NCBI RefSeq assembly: GCF_018389385.1
Contig: NZ_CP062698.1
Location: forward strand, 561,501 to 625,500
Source of the DNA: Anthocerotibacter panamensis C109
GTDB lineage: Bacteria; Cyanobacteriota; Cyanobacteriia; Gloeobacterales; Anthocerotibacteraceae
Reading direction: 5' to 3'
Length of the DNA stretch: 64,000 nt
In this document: positions 1 through 8,169 of the stretch, piece by piece
Position numbering within the stretch: the stretch's first letter is position 1
Layout of the letters: each line of letters begins with the position of its first letter
Made by a program: the position numbers and the translations under genes
Notes under the pieces: generated by a model
What the model was told of the DNA's origin: nothing
Seen by the model: the letters and a program-made list of their open reading frames with translations, nothing else
The model's database searches: none

Positions 1-102
1 CGAAAAAACACCCGCGAGACCAAAGCAGACTACCGGTCGATGAACTACACCGCGATTGGGGGAGACAATGACCCAGAAACGACTGGCAGACCTGCTGTTT
101 GA
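1..102 (+). CDS. Possible 3' end of an upstream gene (partial)
   Basis: The first frame is open from the left edge to a TGA at 100-102 and gives 33 residues, including KADYRSMN, without a recognisable domain. It overlaps the next gene by about 35 bases. If the next gene is an McdB, a ParA-type McdA would be the expected upstream partner, and a short polar tail like this would be compatible. The stretch is too short to prove coding, and chance openness cannot be excluded. Confidence 0.25.
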   Translation, partial: RKNTRETKADYRSMNYTAIGGDNDPETTGRPAV

Positions 103-481
103 AGAACCACAGAAAACTACAGAGGTTGCGGCTGAACCCGTGCCCACCTCCCCCCGCAAGCGTCTACCAACTAAGGCCGACCTTGAGGCAACTATCACTG
201 AGTTGCAGCTAGCTCTTGCCCAACGGGAAGAGCAACTCCAGACCCTGGATGGGGTGCGCGAACAACAGGTGCAACACGCCAGCATCAGTAATTTGCAAGC
301 ACAACTAGAACAGGTCCAAAAAGAAGCCCTCCAACTCGCCCAGGCCAACACCCGGCTGACTCTAGAGCTGACCGCGCTCAAAAAAGAAAACGAAATGCTC
401 AAAAGCGGAGGACCGAAATCTATCCGCCCGCCTTTGCCCTTACCCCCAGCGATGCCCGCCGATCCGATCTGGTTGTTGTAG
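68..481 (+). CDS. McdB-like coiled-coil protein (carboxysome positioning candidate)
   Basis: The product is 137 residues. The ATG at 68 is preferred over an in-frame TTG at 56 because a GGGGGAG ribosome site lies just before it. The protein opens with MTQKRLADLLFEE, followed by a charged, proline-containing linker (about 20-50). A long glutamine- and leucine-rich heptad region (about 55-112) looks like a coiled coil. A proline-rich tail ends in PIWLL, so a tryptophan lies within the last four residues. McdB proteins, which work with the ParA-type ATPase McdA to space carboxysomes on the nucleoid, are known for a glutamine-rich central coiled coil and an invariant tryptophan near the C-terminus. 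The match is architectural only. The upstream partner lies outside the window. It could instead be an unrelated small coiled-coil protein. Confidence 0.5.
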   Translation: MTQKRLADLLFEEPQKTTEVAAEPVPTSPRKRLPTKADLEATITELQLALAQREEQLQTLDGVREQQVQHASISNLQAQLEQVQKEALQLAQANTRLTLELTALKKENEMLKSGGPKSIRPPLPLPPAMPADPIWLL

Positions 482-625
482 GCACCGTGGTACCGCTGTT
501 GCTTCTGGGAATCTTAGATTTTGACTCGTGCTGCCGCCGTTTTCCCTATATCTTTAGGTCAGGACACGCTTAAGCTGCAAGTCCCTGCTCGTGTACAACA
601 GGTTAGGGTGGATTTCGTAGTACCT

Positions 626-1456
626 ATGATCAAGTACAGGTGGTTTTGGTGGACAGCAGTCCTGGGGCTCCTGGAGCTGATTAATCTAGCACCTCCAGCT
701 CAAGCCTTTGTCGTCCGGGTCTTGGTTGAAGGCCCCCGACCCGCTTTAGACATCGCAGTCTCCGTACCCGCGACGTTGGTTCAGGATGATGGTAAGCTCA
801 TCGCCCTTGCGCCCCTGCGCTTCCATCGCATCACCCCCAACATGCATGGCACCCTCACCCTGAAGAATGATGGACGCGGCTACACCATGGTCGGGGGGCG
901 CTGGTACCCCGACACAGTCCGCTTTGAGCCGCTAGGCGGAGGGATAGCGGCGGTCAATTGGGTGGAGAGCGAGACCTATTTGCGTGGGGTTGTCCCCCGC
1001 GAGATGCCCGCCTCTTGGAATCTGAATGCCTTGATGGCTCAGGCTATCGCCGCTCGTACCTACGCCTATATCAGCCGCCTGGAACGCAAGTGGGGACCCC
1101 ACTACGATTTAGTGGACGATGAGCGCGATCAAGTCTATGGGGGCTTTGCCCAACTCGATGCCCGCTCCGGGCAAAGCCGCAATCTAGTTCATCCCCGGTC
1201 TGATCAAGCTGTAGTCAGCACCACAGGTGTGATTTTAGGTCGGGGGGATGTGCGTGGGTTTTATCGGGCACGGGCGGTTACCGCTTGGATCAGCGATGGC
1301 AAGGGCTACTTTCTCCCGCAAACGCGGGGGCGGGTAATGGACCAAAATGTAACCCAACACATGGCTGCGTCCGGTTGGAATTACAATCAAATTCTCGACT
1401 ATTGGTACAAAACTCCCCTCTACCGCTTGCAAGAACCCGCTCCTCGGTCTGGATAG
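626..1456 (+). CDS. SpoIID/LytB domain protein, secreted
   Basis: The product is 276 residues from the ATG at 626. An in-frame TTG at 521 would add 35 residues in front of the signal peptide, so it is disfavoured. The N-terminus (IKYRWFWW, then a hydrophobic stretch ending in PPAQA) is a signal peptide. The mature part carries the SpoIID/LytB pattern: a beta-rich lead, then VNWVESETYLRGVVPREMP, then ALMAQAIAARTYAYI. This matches the family signature around the conserved Y-L-x-G-V-x-x-E-M segment. Family members bind or cleave peptidoglycan glycan strands; in sporulating Firmicutes SpoIID is a lytic transglycosylase. Here a role in wall remodelling in the periplasm is inferred. The C-terminal part (ending WYKTPLYRLQ) is conserved in style but shorter than in many homologues. 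Confidence 0.75.
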   Translation: MIKYRWFWWTAVLGLLELINLAPPAQAFVVRVLVEGPRPALDIAVSVPATLVQDDGKLIALAPLRFHRITPNMHGTLTLKNDGRGYTMVGGRWYPDTVRFEPLGGGIAAVNWVESETYLRGVVPREMPASWNLNALMAQAIAARTYAYISRLERKWGPHYDLVDDERDQVYGGFAQLDARSGQSRNLVHPRSDQAVVSTTGVILGRGDVRGFYRARAVTAWISDGKGYFLPQTRGRVMDQNVTQHMAASGWNYNQILDYWYKTPLYRLQEPAPRSG

Positions 1457-1674
1457 CCCCTGACCTAGGCCAGTAATAGCACAGTTGAAGCGGCCTACTA
1501 TGAAGTCTGTACGTAGTTTTACGTAGAAAATCAGGCGTAGCCTACGCGGATACACGTATAAAAGAGAATGAAAAGCTGGAGGAAGTACGTACTCGTTAAG
1601 CAAAGATAGCGCGATAGGACACTTTGTTGCAGGGGTACTCTTGTAACGAATCTGTAACGCAGGAATTCCTCCCT

Positions 1675-4179
1675 ATGCGCCATATGAGGCTGCAGTTAAC
1701 TTCCCTGGGTTTGTTAAGTGCTCTATTCGCGGCCTTTGGACTGCCCGCTCAAGCCGGGATGACCATGACCCACAACCATTCGCCCCAACTGGCTGCGCGT
1801 AGTGTGACATCTACGGCTCAAAGTGCAGTGAGCGGGGTCCTACAGCGTTGGTCCGACCCCGCTACTTGGGGAGGAGTCTTGCCTCAGGCTGGGTCCGTCG
1901 TGACCATCCCGGCGGGTCAGACCGTATTACTAGATATTAGCCCTCCAGCCCTCAAGAGTCTTACCGTCCAGGGTCAGCTCACTTTTGATAAACGGGACCT
2001 GAACCTTACGTCTGACTGGATTATGGTGATGGGCAGCGGCAGTGAACTTCGCATCGGCACGGAGCAAGCCCCCTACCGCAACCGGGCCGTCATCACCCTG
2101 ACCGGCAACGACACAACGGTGAACGTGATGGGGATGGGGAACAAGTTCCTCGGAGCCATGGGCGGCGGATTAATTAATATCCATGGCGTGACGAAAACAA
2201 GTTGGGCACGCCTCAACAGTAATGCAGCCATCGGGTCCAGACAAATCTCTCTAGACCGCGGGGTCAACTGGCAGCCTGGAGATCGCATTGTGCTGGCATC
2301 GACTAACTTCAACCCGTATGAGGCTGAGGTCACGACCATTACCGGTATTAACAAAAGTAGAACCAACGCTACGCTCAACCTTGCCACTCCCCTCACCTAC
2401 CTCCATTGGGGTCAAAATCAAACCTATGGTGGCCGTACTTTAGATGAACGGGCCGAAGTAGGTTTGCTCAACCGCAATATCCTGATTCAGGGTGATTCGA
2501 CTTCCGTGGACAATGGCTTTGGCGGCCACCTTATGGTTATGGTGGGCAGTAAGGCTTACGTCGAAGGAGCCGAGTTCTTCCATATGGGACAGCAAGGCCG
2601 TGTGGGGCGTTATCCCTTTCACTGGCACCTGTTAGGAGATGGTGGAGCGGGTCAATATATCAAGAACTCCTCAATCCACGACACGTTTAACCGCTGTGTC
2701 ACCATCCATGGCACCAATAATGCGTTGGTTCAAGGTAACGTTGCCTACAGCGCTAACGGTCATTGCTATTTTCTAGAGGACGCCAACGAAACCGGCAATA
2801 CTTTTGACGGTAACTTGGGACTGTTGACCAAGCGTTCCGTCGCACCCATCATCGAGTCCGATCAGTTTGCTGCCACGTATTGGATCAGCAACCCCAACAA
2901 CAAATTCACGAACAACGTAGCCGCAGGTTCCGACGATCTGGGCTTCTGGTACGATCCTCCACTACACCCCACCGGTCTTTCCGCCAACCCCAATATTTTC
3001 CCGCGACAGGCTCCCTTTGGCGGGTTTGATGGTAACGTGGCGCACTCCACCCTAGGCGGGACTTTTTCAGCTATAGGCGTATGGGTGAGTAATGTTGAGG
3101 TGCCCGCTACCTTTACCAATATCACCAGTTACAAAAATGTGAACCGGGCAATCTACTTAGGCTGCTGCAATCACACTGCCATCAATTCGGTAACCGCAGA
3201 CTCTCCCACCAACTATTACGGTTGGAATGCAACCTATCAGGGCGGATTGGCTGTTGGCCTGAGTGCCAACCAGGACGACTTAAGCGTTTTCACGACGTTA
3301 TCTTACAATGGCGGCGTTATTCGGGGGGTCGAGGAGTACGACGGGTGGATCAGAACCGAAGATACTACTTTTGTCAACTTCACCGGGCCCGGTAGTTCAA
3401 CGGGGAATTATGCTCCTTGGGGCGGGGTTGCTACGACCAGTCAAGCGCACAGTCAGAGCAATCCAGGGACGTGGTTCAAAAACCTTAGGCTAATCAACTC
3501 AAGACCTGCTTACTATCCCGATATTACGAATCCAGCAACGCAAACTGCAACGTACCTGACCGAAGACCGGGATGGTAGCTTGAGTGGAACGGGTAATCCA
3601 GGGTTTGTGGTTTGGAATCGCAATATCTTGTTAGATGCTGGTTGCACACCTCTTCAGAGCAGTAACTTGTTGGCAAACATCAGTGCTTGCCCATACCGTT
3701 ACGGTTTTGTGTACTGGTATTTGGGCGAGGGCTCCACTGAACCTCCTTTGGGTACTATCCAGTTGAAGAGAGACGATGGGGTCAAAGGTTTGATTACCTC
3801 CAGTGATTTTGCTGGACCTCGTCTTAGCTTTAGCATGTTGATGGTTAACCGTGAGTATGAGATTACTTTTAGTGGCACGATCCCTTCAGTTGCCCAGCTC
3901 GCGCTAAACACCTCAGCCCCTACCGATTCCATCATCATGCACCTCAAGCCTGGAGTGCAATCCTATGGCTACATCGCAGGCCAGTATCCTGTTTATCTTA
4001 ACCCTTCCCCTAGCTTAAATGCGCTACGGAGTAGTCAGACCCGCACATGGTACCAAGACCCTGCGACCAAAGATGTGTGGATCAAGGTATTCAGTAGCAT
4101 GCCCGAAAATCCAGAGGGAATTTCTGATGCTAATGCCTCTGTTTATATATGCCGGAACCAGGGCTGTCTTCCGAACTGA
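1675..4179 (+). CDS. G8-domain / right-handed beta-helix secreted protein
   Basis: The product is 834 residues from the ATG at 1675, which follows an AGGA box. A second ATG nine bases later is equally compatible with the signal peptide, which ends near GLPAQA. After a short linker comes a G8 domain (roughly residues 60-140: WSDPATWGG, then VTIPAGQTVLLD, then LTVQGQLTF). Next is a long segment of parallel beta-helix character with IKNSSIHDTFNRC, VQGNVAYSANGHCYFLED and FDGNLGLL. This is the G8 plus beta-helix layout of the CEMIP/TMEM2 group and of many bacterial surface proteins, some of which act on polysaccharides. The exact substrate is unknown. The C-terminus is cysteine-containing (YICRNQGCLPN). 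It is followed by a G-run/C-run inverted repeat and the convergent acetyltransferase gene. Confidence 0.75.
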   Translation: MRHMRLQLTSLGLLSALFAAFGLPAQAGMTMTHNHSPQLAARSVTSTAQSAVSGVLQRWSDPATWGGVLPQAGSVVTIPAGQTVLLDISPPALKSLTVQGQLTFDKRDLNLTSDWIMVMGSGSELRIGTEQAPYRNRAVITLTGNDTTVNVMGMGNKFLGAMGGGLINIHGVTKTSWARLNSNAAIGSRQISLDRGVNWQPGDRIVLASTNFNPYEAEVTTITGINKSRTNATLNLATPLTYLHWGQNQTYGGRTLDERAEVGLLNRNILIQGDSTSVDNGFGGHLMVMVGSKAYVEGAEFFHMGQQGRVGRYPFHWHLLGDGGAGQYIKNSSIHDTFNRCVTIHGTNNALVQGNVAYSANGHCYFLEDANETGNTFDGNLGLLTKRSVAPIIESDQFAATYWISNPNNKFTNNVAAGSDDLGFWYDPPLHPTGLSANPNIFPRQAPFGGFDGNVAHSTLGGTFSAIGVWVSNVEVPATFTNITSYKNVNRAIYLGCCNHTAINSVTADSPTNYYGWNATYQGGLAVGLSANQDDLSVFTTLSYNGGVIRGVEEYDGWIRTEDTTFVNFTGPGSSTGNYAPWGGVATTSQAHSQSNPGTWFKNLRLINSRPAYYPDITNPATQTATYLTEDRDGSLSGTGNPGFVVWNRNILLDAGCTPLQSSNLLANISACPYRYGFVYWYLGEGSTEPPLGTIQLKRDDGVKGLITSSDFAGPRLSFSMLMVNREYEITFSGTIPSVAQLALNTSAPTDSIIMHLKPGVQSYGYIAGQYPVYLNPSPSLNALRSSQTRTWYQDPATKDVWIKVFSSMPENPEGISDANASVYICRNQGCLPN

Positions 4180-4189
4180 AGCGTAATGC

Positions 4190-4209
4190 GGGGGGGCGGT
4201 AAAACCCCC
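4190..4209. terminator. Weak G-run/C-run stem between convergent genes
   Basis: Seven G (4190-4196), an eight-base spacer and five C (4205-4209) could pair into a short stem. It lies between the stop of the G8 protein and the stop of the convergent acetyltransferase gene, where a two-way terminator would be expected. No clean T-tract follows on either strand. Confidence 0.25.
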
Positions 4210-4228
4210 TCTCGTTAACGTTCTGAGC

Positions 4229-4663
4229 CTAACGCACCAAAACCAGCGCAGTCGAGGAATTTTTCTGAAAACCAAGACGTTCGTAGAAGCCTTGCTGATG
4301 GGTGGTGAATAAATAAATCTTTTCGACCCCGCGCAACTGCGGATGATCGAGCAGGGTAGTGACCAAAAAACGCCCAATGCCCTTGCCCTGATAGCGGGGG
4401 TGGACCATCACATCCCAGAGCACAGCGCGGTAAACACTGTCAGAAGTCGCTCGCCCAAAGGCAACCAGGAAATCTCCATCCCATAGGTGTAAGACGGGGT
4501 CGCTCGCCTGTACCATCTGCTCTAGCCCCTCTAGGGCACGACCCCCAGCCCAGGGGGCGGTCAGTTCCATCAGTTTTTGTAACTGGAGCAAGTCCAGTTC
4601 AGCCTTGCAGGTGCTGACGCGCAGGGTCGGTAGCAAGGCAATAAGGGGTTTGGCTGGCTCCAT
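4229..4663 (-). CDS. GNAT acetyltransferase, Ycf52-like
   Basis: The product is 144 residues, a normal length for a single GNAT domain. The acetyl-CoA binding motif A is visible as VMVHPRYQGKGIGRFLV (about residues 85-101), preceded by the beta-4 segment containing AVLWD. A typical C-terminal motif reads FTTHQQGFYERLGF. The N-terminal part holds LQLQKLMELTAPWAGG, as in the cyanobacterial and plastid Ycf52/NSI-like group, whose plant members acetylate lysines or serotonin-type amines in chloroplasts. The substrate here is unknown. The gene begins nine bases after the cphA stop, so the two are probably cotranscribed. Confidence 0.75.
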   Translation of the reverse strand: MEPAKPLIALLPTLRVSTCKAELDLLQLQKLMELTAPWAGGRALEGLEQMVQASDPVLHLWDGDFLVAFGRATSDSVYRAVLWDVMVHPRYQGKGIGRFLVTTLLDHPQLRGVEKIYLFTTHQQGFYERLGFQKNSSTALVLVR

Positions 4664-4672
4664 AGCTGACCT

Positions 4673-7354
4673 CTAGGACAGGACCACTGATTCTTCAGGT
4701 ACGATGCGTCGAACAGCCCGCAGTTCCGTTTGGGTGGGGAAGGGGTTGATCTTCTCCTTAAAATTGCTGACCATGGCGATGCTACGCGAGACATCCGCCG
4801 GGAGAATAACGAGCAAGTCCCCTTTGTTAGCGTGGGCCAACCCGTACTCAATGGCTTCCACCTCCGAGCAGATGACGGTATAAGGAAATGCTGCGTTTTG
4901 AGCCAGCAGCCCATCCTTGATGATGGTGGGAACTTCTGCTGGCTCGCGTCCCCGCAGATCGTCGTCGTCCCTGAGGATGGCTGAAGTAAACATCCTCGCC
5001 CCCAAATAGCCCAGCTTGAAGAGGTCTTCATCCCGCCGGTCCCCCGGTCCGCCGAAGATGCCAATCTTATTGCCGGGGCCAAAACGCTCCAGAACTTGAC
5101 CCAGTGCCTCAAACCCAGCGCTGTTGTGAGCATAGTCGATGAGGACCCGAAAATCCCCTACTTCAAAGAAATTGAGGCGGCCCGGAGTCTGCCCCACCGA
5201 GGGGATAAAACTGCCCAATCCACCCCGGATATCGTCCATTTTGACCCCGGTCAGATAACAGGCCAAGGTTGCAGGAAGGATGTTTTGGATCATAAAAGGG
5301 GCTTTGCCCTCAAGCGTGAGAGGAATATTGCTTGCTTTCTCCACCCGCAGGGTCCAGCTTCCTTTGCGAATCGAGATGTAGCCATCCTCATAGACCGCAG
5401 CAACCCCACCATCTTCCAGATGTTCGGCCACCACGGGGTTGTCAGGGTTCATGGTGAAGTAGGCGACTTTAGCCTTGACGTGGGCGGACATAGCAGCCAC
5501 GAGGGGATCATCAGCGTTGAGGATGGCGTGGCCTCCCACCTGCACAGCTTCAGCGACGACAGATTTGACCTTAGCGAGGTCTTCTAGGGTTTCAATATCC
5601 CGGATACCCAGATGGTCGGAGGTGACATTGAGGACTATACCAATGTCGCACTCCAGAAAGCCCAATCCTTCGCGCAGGATACCGCCTCGGGCGGTCTCAA
5701 ATACTGCAAATTCAACCGTTGGGTCCTTGAGGATGAGATGGGCAGAATACGGCCCGGTCATGTCGCCCTTGACCACCAATTGGTTCTGGATATAGACGCC
5801 ATCAGTGGTGGTGAAGCCTACGCGCATCCCGGTGCCCTTAATAATATGGGCGACCAGCCGTGTGGTAGTGGTTTTGCCATTGGTGCCGGTGACTGCGATG
5901 ATCGGGATCCGGTAGCGTGCACCGGGCGGGAAGAGCATGTCGATCAGGGGTTCTGCCACATTACGAGCCATCCCCGAGCTAGGAGCCAAATGCATCCGGA
6001 AGCCCGGTGCGGCATTGACCTCAACAATCCCGCCGCCCGTCTCACTGACAGACAAAGAAATATCGGGGCAAATCATATCGATCCCCGCCACATCTAAGCC
6101 AATGATCTGGGCGGCCCGCTCGCACATAAAGGCGTTGTCGGGGTGAATAATATTGGTGCAGTCGATGGCTGTACCGCCGGTACTGAGGTTGGCTGTGGAT
6201 TTGAGTTCGCAAACCTCCCCCGGAGGCAATACCGAATCAAGCGTCAGCCCCTTACGCCGCAATAGGCGCGTCGTCATATCATCGACGACGATAGCCGTCA
6301 GTTCTTTTTCGTGACCAAAGCCCCGCCTCGGGTCCTGATTGATCTGGTCAATGAGCTGACGAATCGTGCCATGACCGTCTCCGATGACATGGGCAGGAAC
6401 ACGCTGGGCCACAGCCACCAGTCGATTGTTGATGACGAGGATGCGGTAGTCTTTCCCCGCCAAGAATTTCTCCACCAGCACTACTTTCGAAAACTCTTTG
6501 GCAGCGTCATACGCAGCTTCGGCGGTCGGCCAGTCGGTGATGTTGATGGTGATGCCCTTGCCGTGGTTGGCATCCAGGGGCTTGACGACCACCGGGTAGC
6601 CCCCGATATCGGCAATAGCTTCCTCTAGTTCAGCTAGACGACGGACTTTTAGCCCCCGCGGAACAGGGATGCCCATCTGATGGAGCAGGCTCTTGGTGAC
6701 GGTTTTATCGGAGGCGATCTCCGTGGCGATAATGCTGGTGTTGGCGGTAGTTGTGGCTTGGACGCGTTTTTGATAAATGCCATAGCCCAACTGGACCAAA
6801 GAAGCCTCCGAAAGCCTGAGGTGGGGAATCCCCCGCGAAAGAGCCTCATCGACAATTGCCCCTGTCGAAGGGCCAAAGCGGACTTCCTCACGGATCTCGC
6901 GCATGTCCTGGATGTCGCGCTCCAAGTCGTAGGACTCCCCAGCCAAAAGGGTATGCACCAGACGCACCGCCGCCCGAGCGGCGTAGCGACCTACCTCTTC
7001 TTCGATATAGGAGAAGACGACGTTATAGACCCCCGCAGTGCGCGTAGAACGGGTCCGACCAAAGCCTACATTCATGCCTGCCAAGCATTGCAACTCCAGT
7101 GCCACATGCTCCACTACATGGCCCATCCAAATGCCTTCTTTGAGGCGCTTCAGAAACCCACCCGGATGGCTCTCCGAACAGAAATGGCTATAGAGCGAGG
7201 GCATGAGGCGCTCTAAGTCGTCTACAAACTCCGGGAGTTCGTTTGTGGGCTTCTCCTCGAGGTCTTCTAGATCCAGTTGCATCACAATCAAGTTATGACG
7301 CCGGATGCTCCAGTAGTTAGGGCCCTTGAGGGCGCGGACACTCAAAATGCGCAT
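4673..7354 (-). CDS. cphA: Cyanophycin synthetase
   Basis: The product is 893 residues, close to the usual size of CphA. It polymerises aspartate and arginine into cyanophycin, the cytoplasmic nitrogen reserve, using ATP. The N-terminal domain has ESHPGGFLKRL (about 61-71). A central ATP-grasp domain shows VVVKPLDANHGKGITINI (about 255-272). The Mur-ligase-like C-terminal domain opens with the P-loop GTNGKTTTTRL (about 490-500) and contains FGGPGDRRDEDL. All three modules appear intact. No cyanophycinase gene (cphB) lies next to it. The downstream neighbour is the acetyltransferase gene. Confidence 0.96.
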   Translation of the reverse strand: MRILSVRALKGPNYWSIRRHNLIVMQLDLEDLEEKPTNELPEFVDDLERLMPSLYSHFCSESHPGGFLKRLKEGIWMGHVVEHVALELQCLAGMNVGFGRTRSTRTAGVYNVVFSYIEEEVGRYAARAAVRLVHTLLAGESYDLERDIQDMREIREEVRFGPSTGAIVDEALSRGIPHLRLSEASLVQLGYGIYQKRVQATTTANTSIIATEIASDKTVTKSLLHQMGIPVPRGLKVRRLAELEEAIADIGGYPVVVKPLDANHGKGITINITDWPTAEAAYDAAKEFSKVVLVEKFLAGKDYRILVINNRLVAVAQRVPAHVIGDGHGTIRQLIDQINQDPRRGFGHEKELTAIVVDDMTTRLLRRKGLTLDSVLPPGEVCELKSTANLSTGGTAIDCTNIIHPDNAFMCERAAQIIGLDVAGIDMICPDISLSVSETGGGIVEVNAAPGFRMHLAPSSGMARNVAEPLIDMLFPPGARYRIPIIAVTGTNGKTTTTRLVAHIIKGTGMRVGFTTTDGVYIQNQLVVKGDMTGPYSAHLILKDPTVEFAVFETARGGILREGLGFLECDIGIVLNVTSDHLGIRDIETLEDLAKVKSVVAEAVQVGGHAILNADDPLVAAMSAHVKAKVAYFTMNPDNPVVAEHLEDGGVAAVYEDGYISIRKGSWTLRVEKASNIPLTLEGKAPFMIQNILPATLACYLTGVKMDDIRGGLGSFIPSVGQTPGRLNFFEVGDFRVLIDYAHNSAGFEALGQVLERFGPGNKIGIFGGPGDRRDEDLFKLGYLGARMFTSAILRDDDDLRGREPAEVPTIIKDGLLAQNAAFPYTVICSEVEAIEYGLAHANKGDLLVILPADVSRSIAMVSNFKEKINPFPTQTELRAVRRIVPEESVVLS

Positions 7355-7526
7355 GGGCAGGATGGAATGGGTGTGGAGTAATCGGAGCCCTTGGCGATTG
7401 CCCCATACTCACTAAGTTTTCTAAAGCTACCACTTTTACAGGGATGAGCGGTAGCCCTGCGACCAGATTTTCGGGGTGGAGCTTCGCTAGGAGCCAAAGA
7501 TGCTGGAATTAGCACAAAAGGGCGGA

Positions 7527-7551
7527 TTGACATCAACTGACTCTGTATAAT
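7527..7551 (+). promoter_or_regulatory. Candidate promoter of psaM
   Basis: TTGACA at 7527-7532 and a perfect TATAAT at 7546-7551 lie just upstream of psaM. Their spacing is only 13 bases, shorter than the normal 16-18, so the -35 match may be fortuitous and the -10 box may act with another element. The leader to the ATG would be about 16 bases. Confidence 0.4.
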
Positions 7552-7573
7552 GAGAGGGAATTTCAGGTGTGTC

Positions 7574-7672
7574 ATGCTGATCAACAATTTCGAGGTTGCA
7601 GGTGCGTTTGTAGCGGCGCTCATCGCCGGATTTTTTGCTTTGATGCTCTCGACGACGCTAGGTAAATCCTAA
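7574..7672 (+). CDS. psaM: Photosystem I subunit XII (PsaM) candidate, 32 residues
   Basis: The frame encodes 32 residues with one hydrophobic segment (AFVAALIAGFFALML). The C-terminal half lines up without gaps with the usual PsaM pattern (V-x-x-A-x-V-x-A-L, then A-x-x-LST-x-L-x-K); here it reads EVAGAFVAALIAG, then ALMLSTTLGKS. PsaM is a single-span subunit at the monomer interface of trimeric photosystem I. The gene has its own near-consensus -10 element just upstream and a short AGGTG in front of the ATG. It was recognised by eye alone; PetM, PsbX and Psb30 patterns fit less well. Its N-terminus (MLINNFEV) departs from the common MALTDTQ. Confidence 0.7.
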   Translation: MLINNFEVAGAFVAALIAGFFALMLSTTLGKS

Positions 7673-7746
7673 CGGGTCACCGCAACGGCTATGACCACGC
7701 TCATCTGTCCTAATTACCATCTTGCGCTCTCGGGAGCCCGGTTCTC

Positions 7747-8076
7747 TTGGGAGCGTTTACCCTAGAGGCTGTTGTGTCCTTGGTGAGACCGCGTCGGGCT
7801 GTATTTTTTAATGGCCTTGTCGTTCTAATTTTGGCCCTCCTGTGCGGGGTGGTCTACAACAATATTCTCCATCTCTATACCTACCACCTCCAACAGCAGA
7901 CCCGTAGCGCCCAGGTTTCGCAGGAGCTAGGACGGACTCAAGCAGGTTACAAGCGAGCCAACCGGCGTTTTGAGCGGTCCTTTGATGCGGCGCAGGCTCC
8001 TGCGCTCCTCAAGGAGAAGTATGGTCTGGTCAACCCCCGTGACTTACAGATCAAGTGGGAAAAGAATCCGTCCTGA
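7747..8076 (+). CDS. Small single-span membrane protein, FtsL/DivIC-like layout
   Basis: The product is up to 109 residues. The TTG start at 7747 is uncertain; GTG codons at 7774 and 7783 are alternatives that keep the whole membrane segment. It has a basic N-terminus (VRPRR), one transmembrane helix (FFNGLVVLILALLCGVV), then a polar helical region rich in Q and R that could be a coiled coil, and a conserved-looking end (KYGLVNPRDLQIKW). A short cytoplasmic tail, one span and an extracytoplasmic coiled coil resemble the division proteins FtsL, FtsB and DivIC. No family was recognised with certainty. It lies 75 bases after psaM on the same strand. Confidence 0.6.
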   Translation: MGAFTLEAVVSLVRPRRAVFFNGLVVLILALLCGVVYNNILHLYTYHLQQQTRSAQVSQELGRTQAGYKRANRRFERSFDAAQAPALLKEKYGLVNPRDLQIKWEKNPS

Positions 8077-8169
8077 ATGGGCGATCTGGTCAACCGCCTT
8101 TGCAGGGTCTAGCACAGCTCACAATGCCCCCAGCCTTACCCATTGAGAGAAAAACTAGGGGCACCGAAT

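Noticed and set aside
4570-5133. Long minus-strand frame inside cphA with 187 codons
   Set aside because: It is the shadow of cphA in another frame; composition follows the codon structure of the real gene and no family is recognisable.
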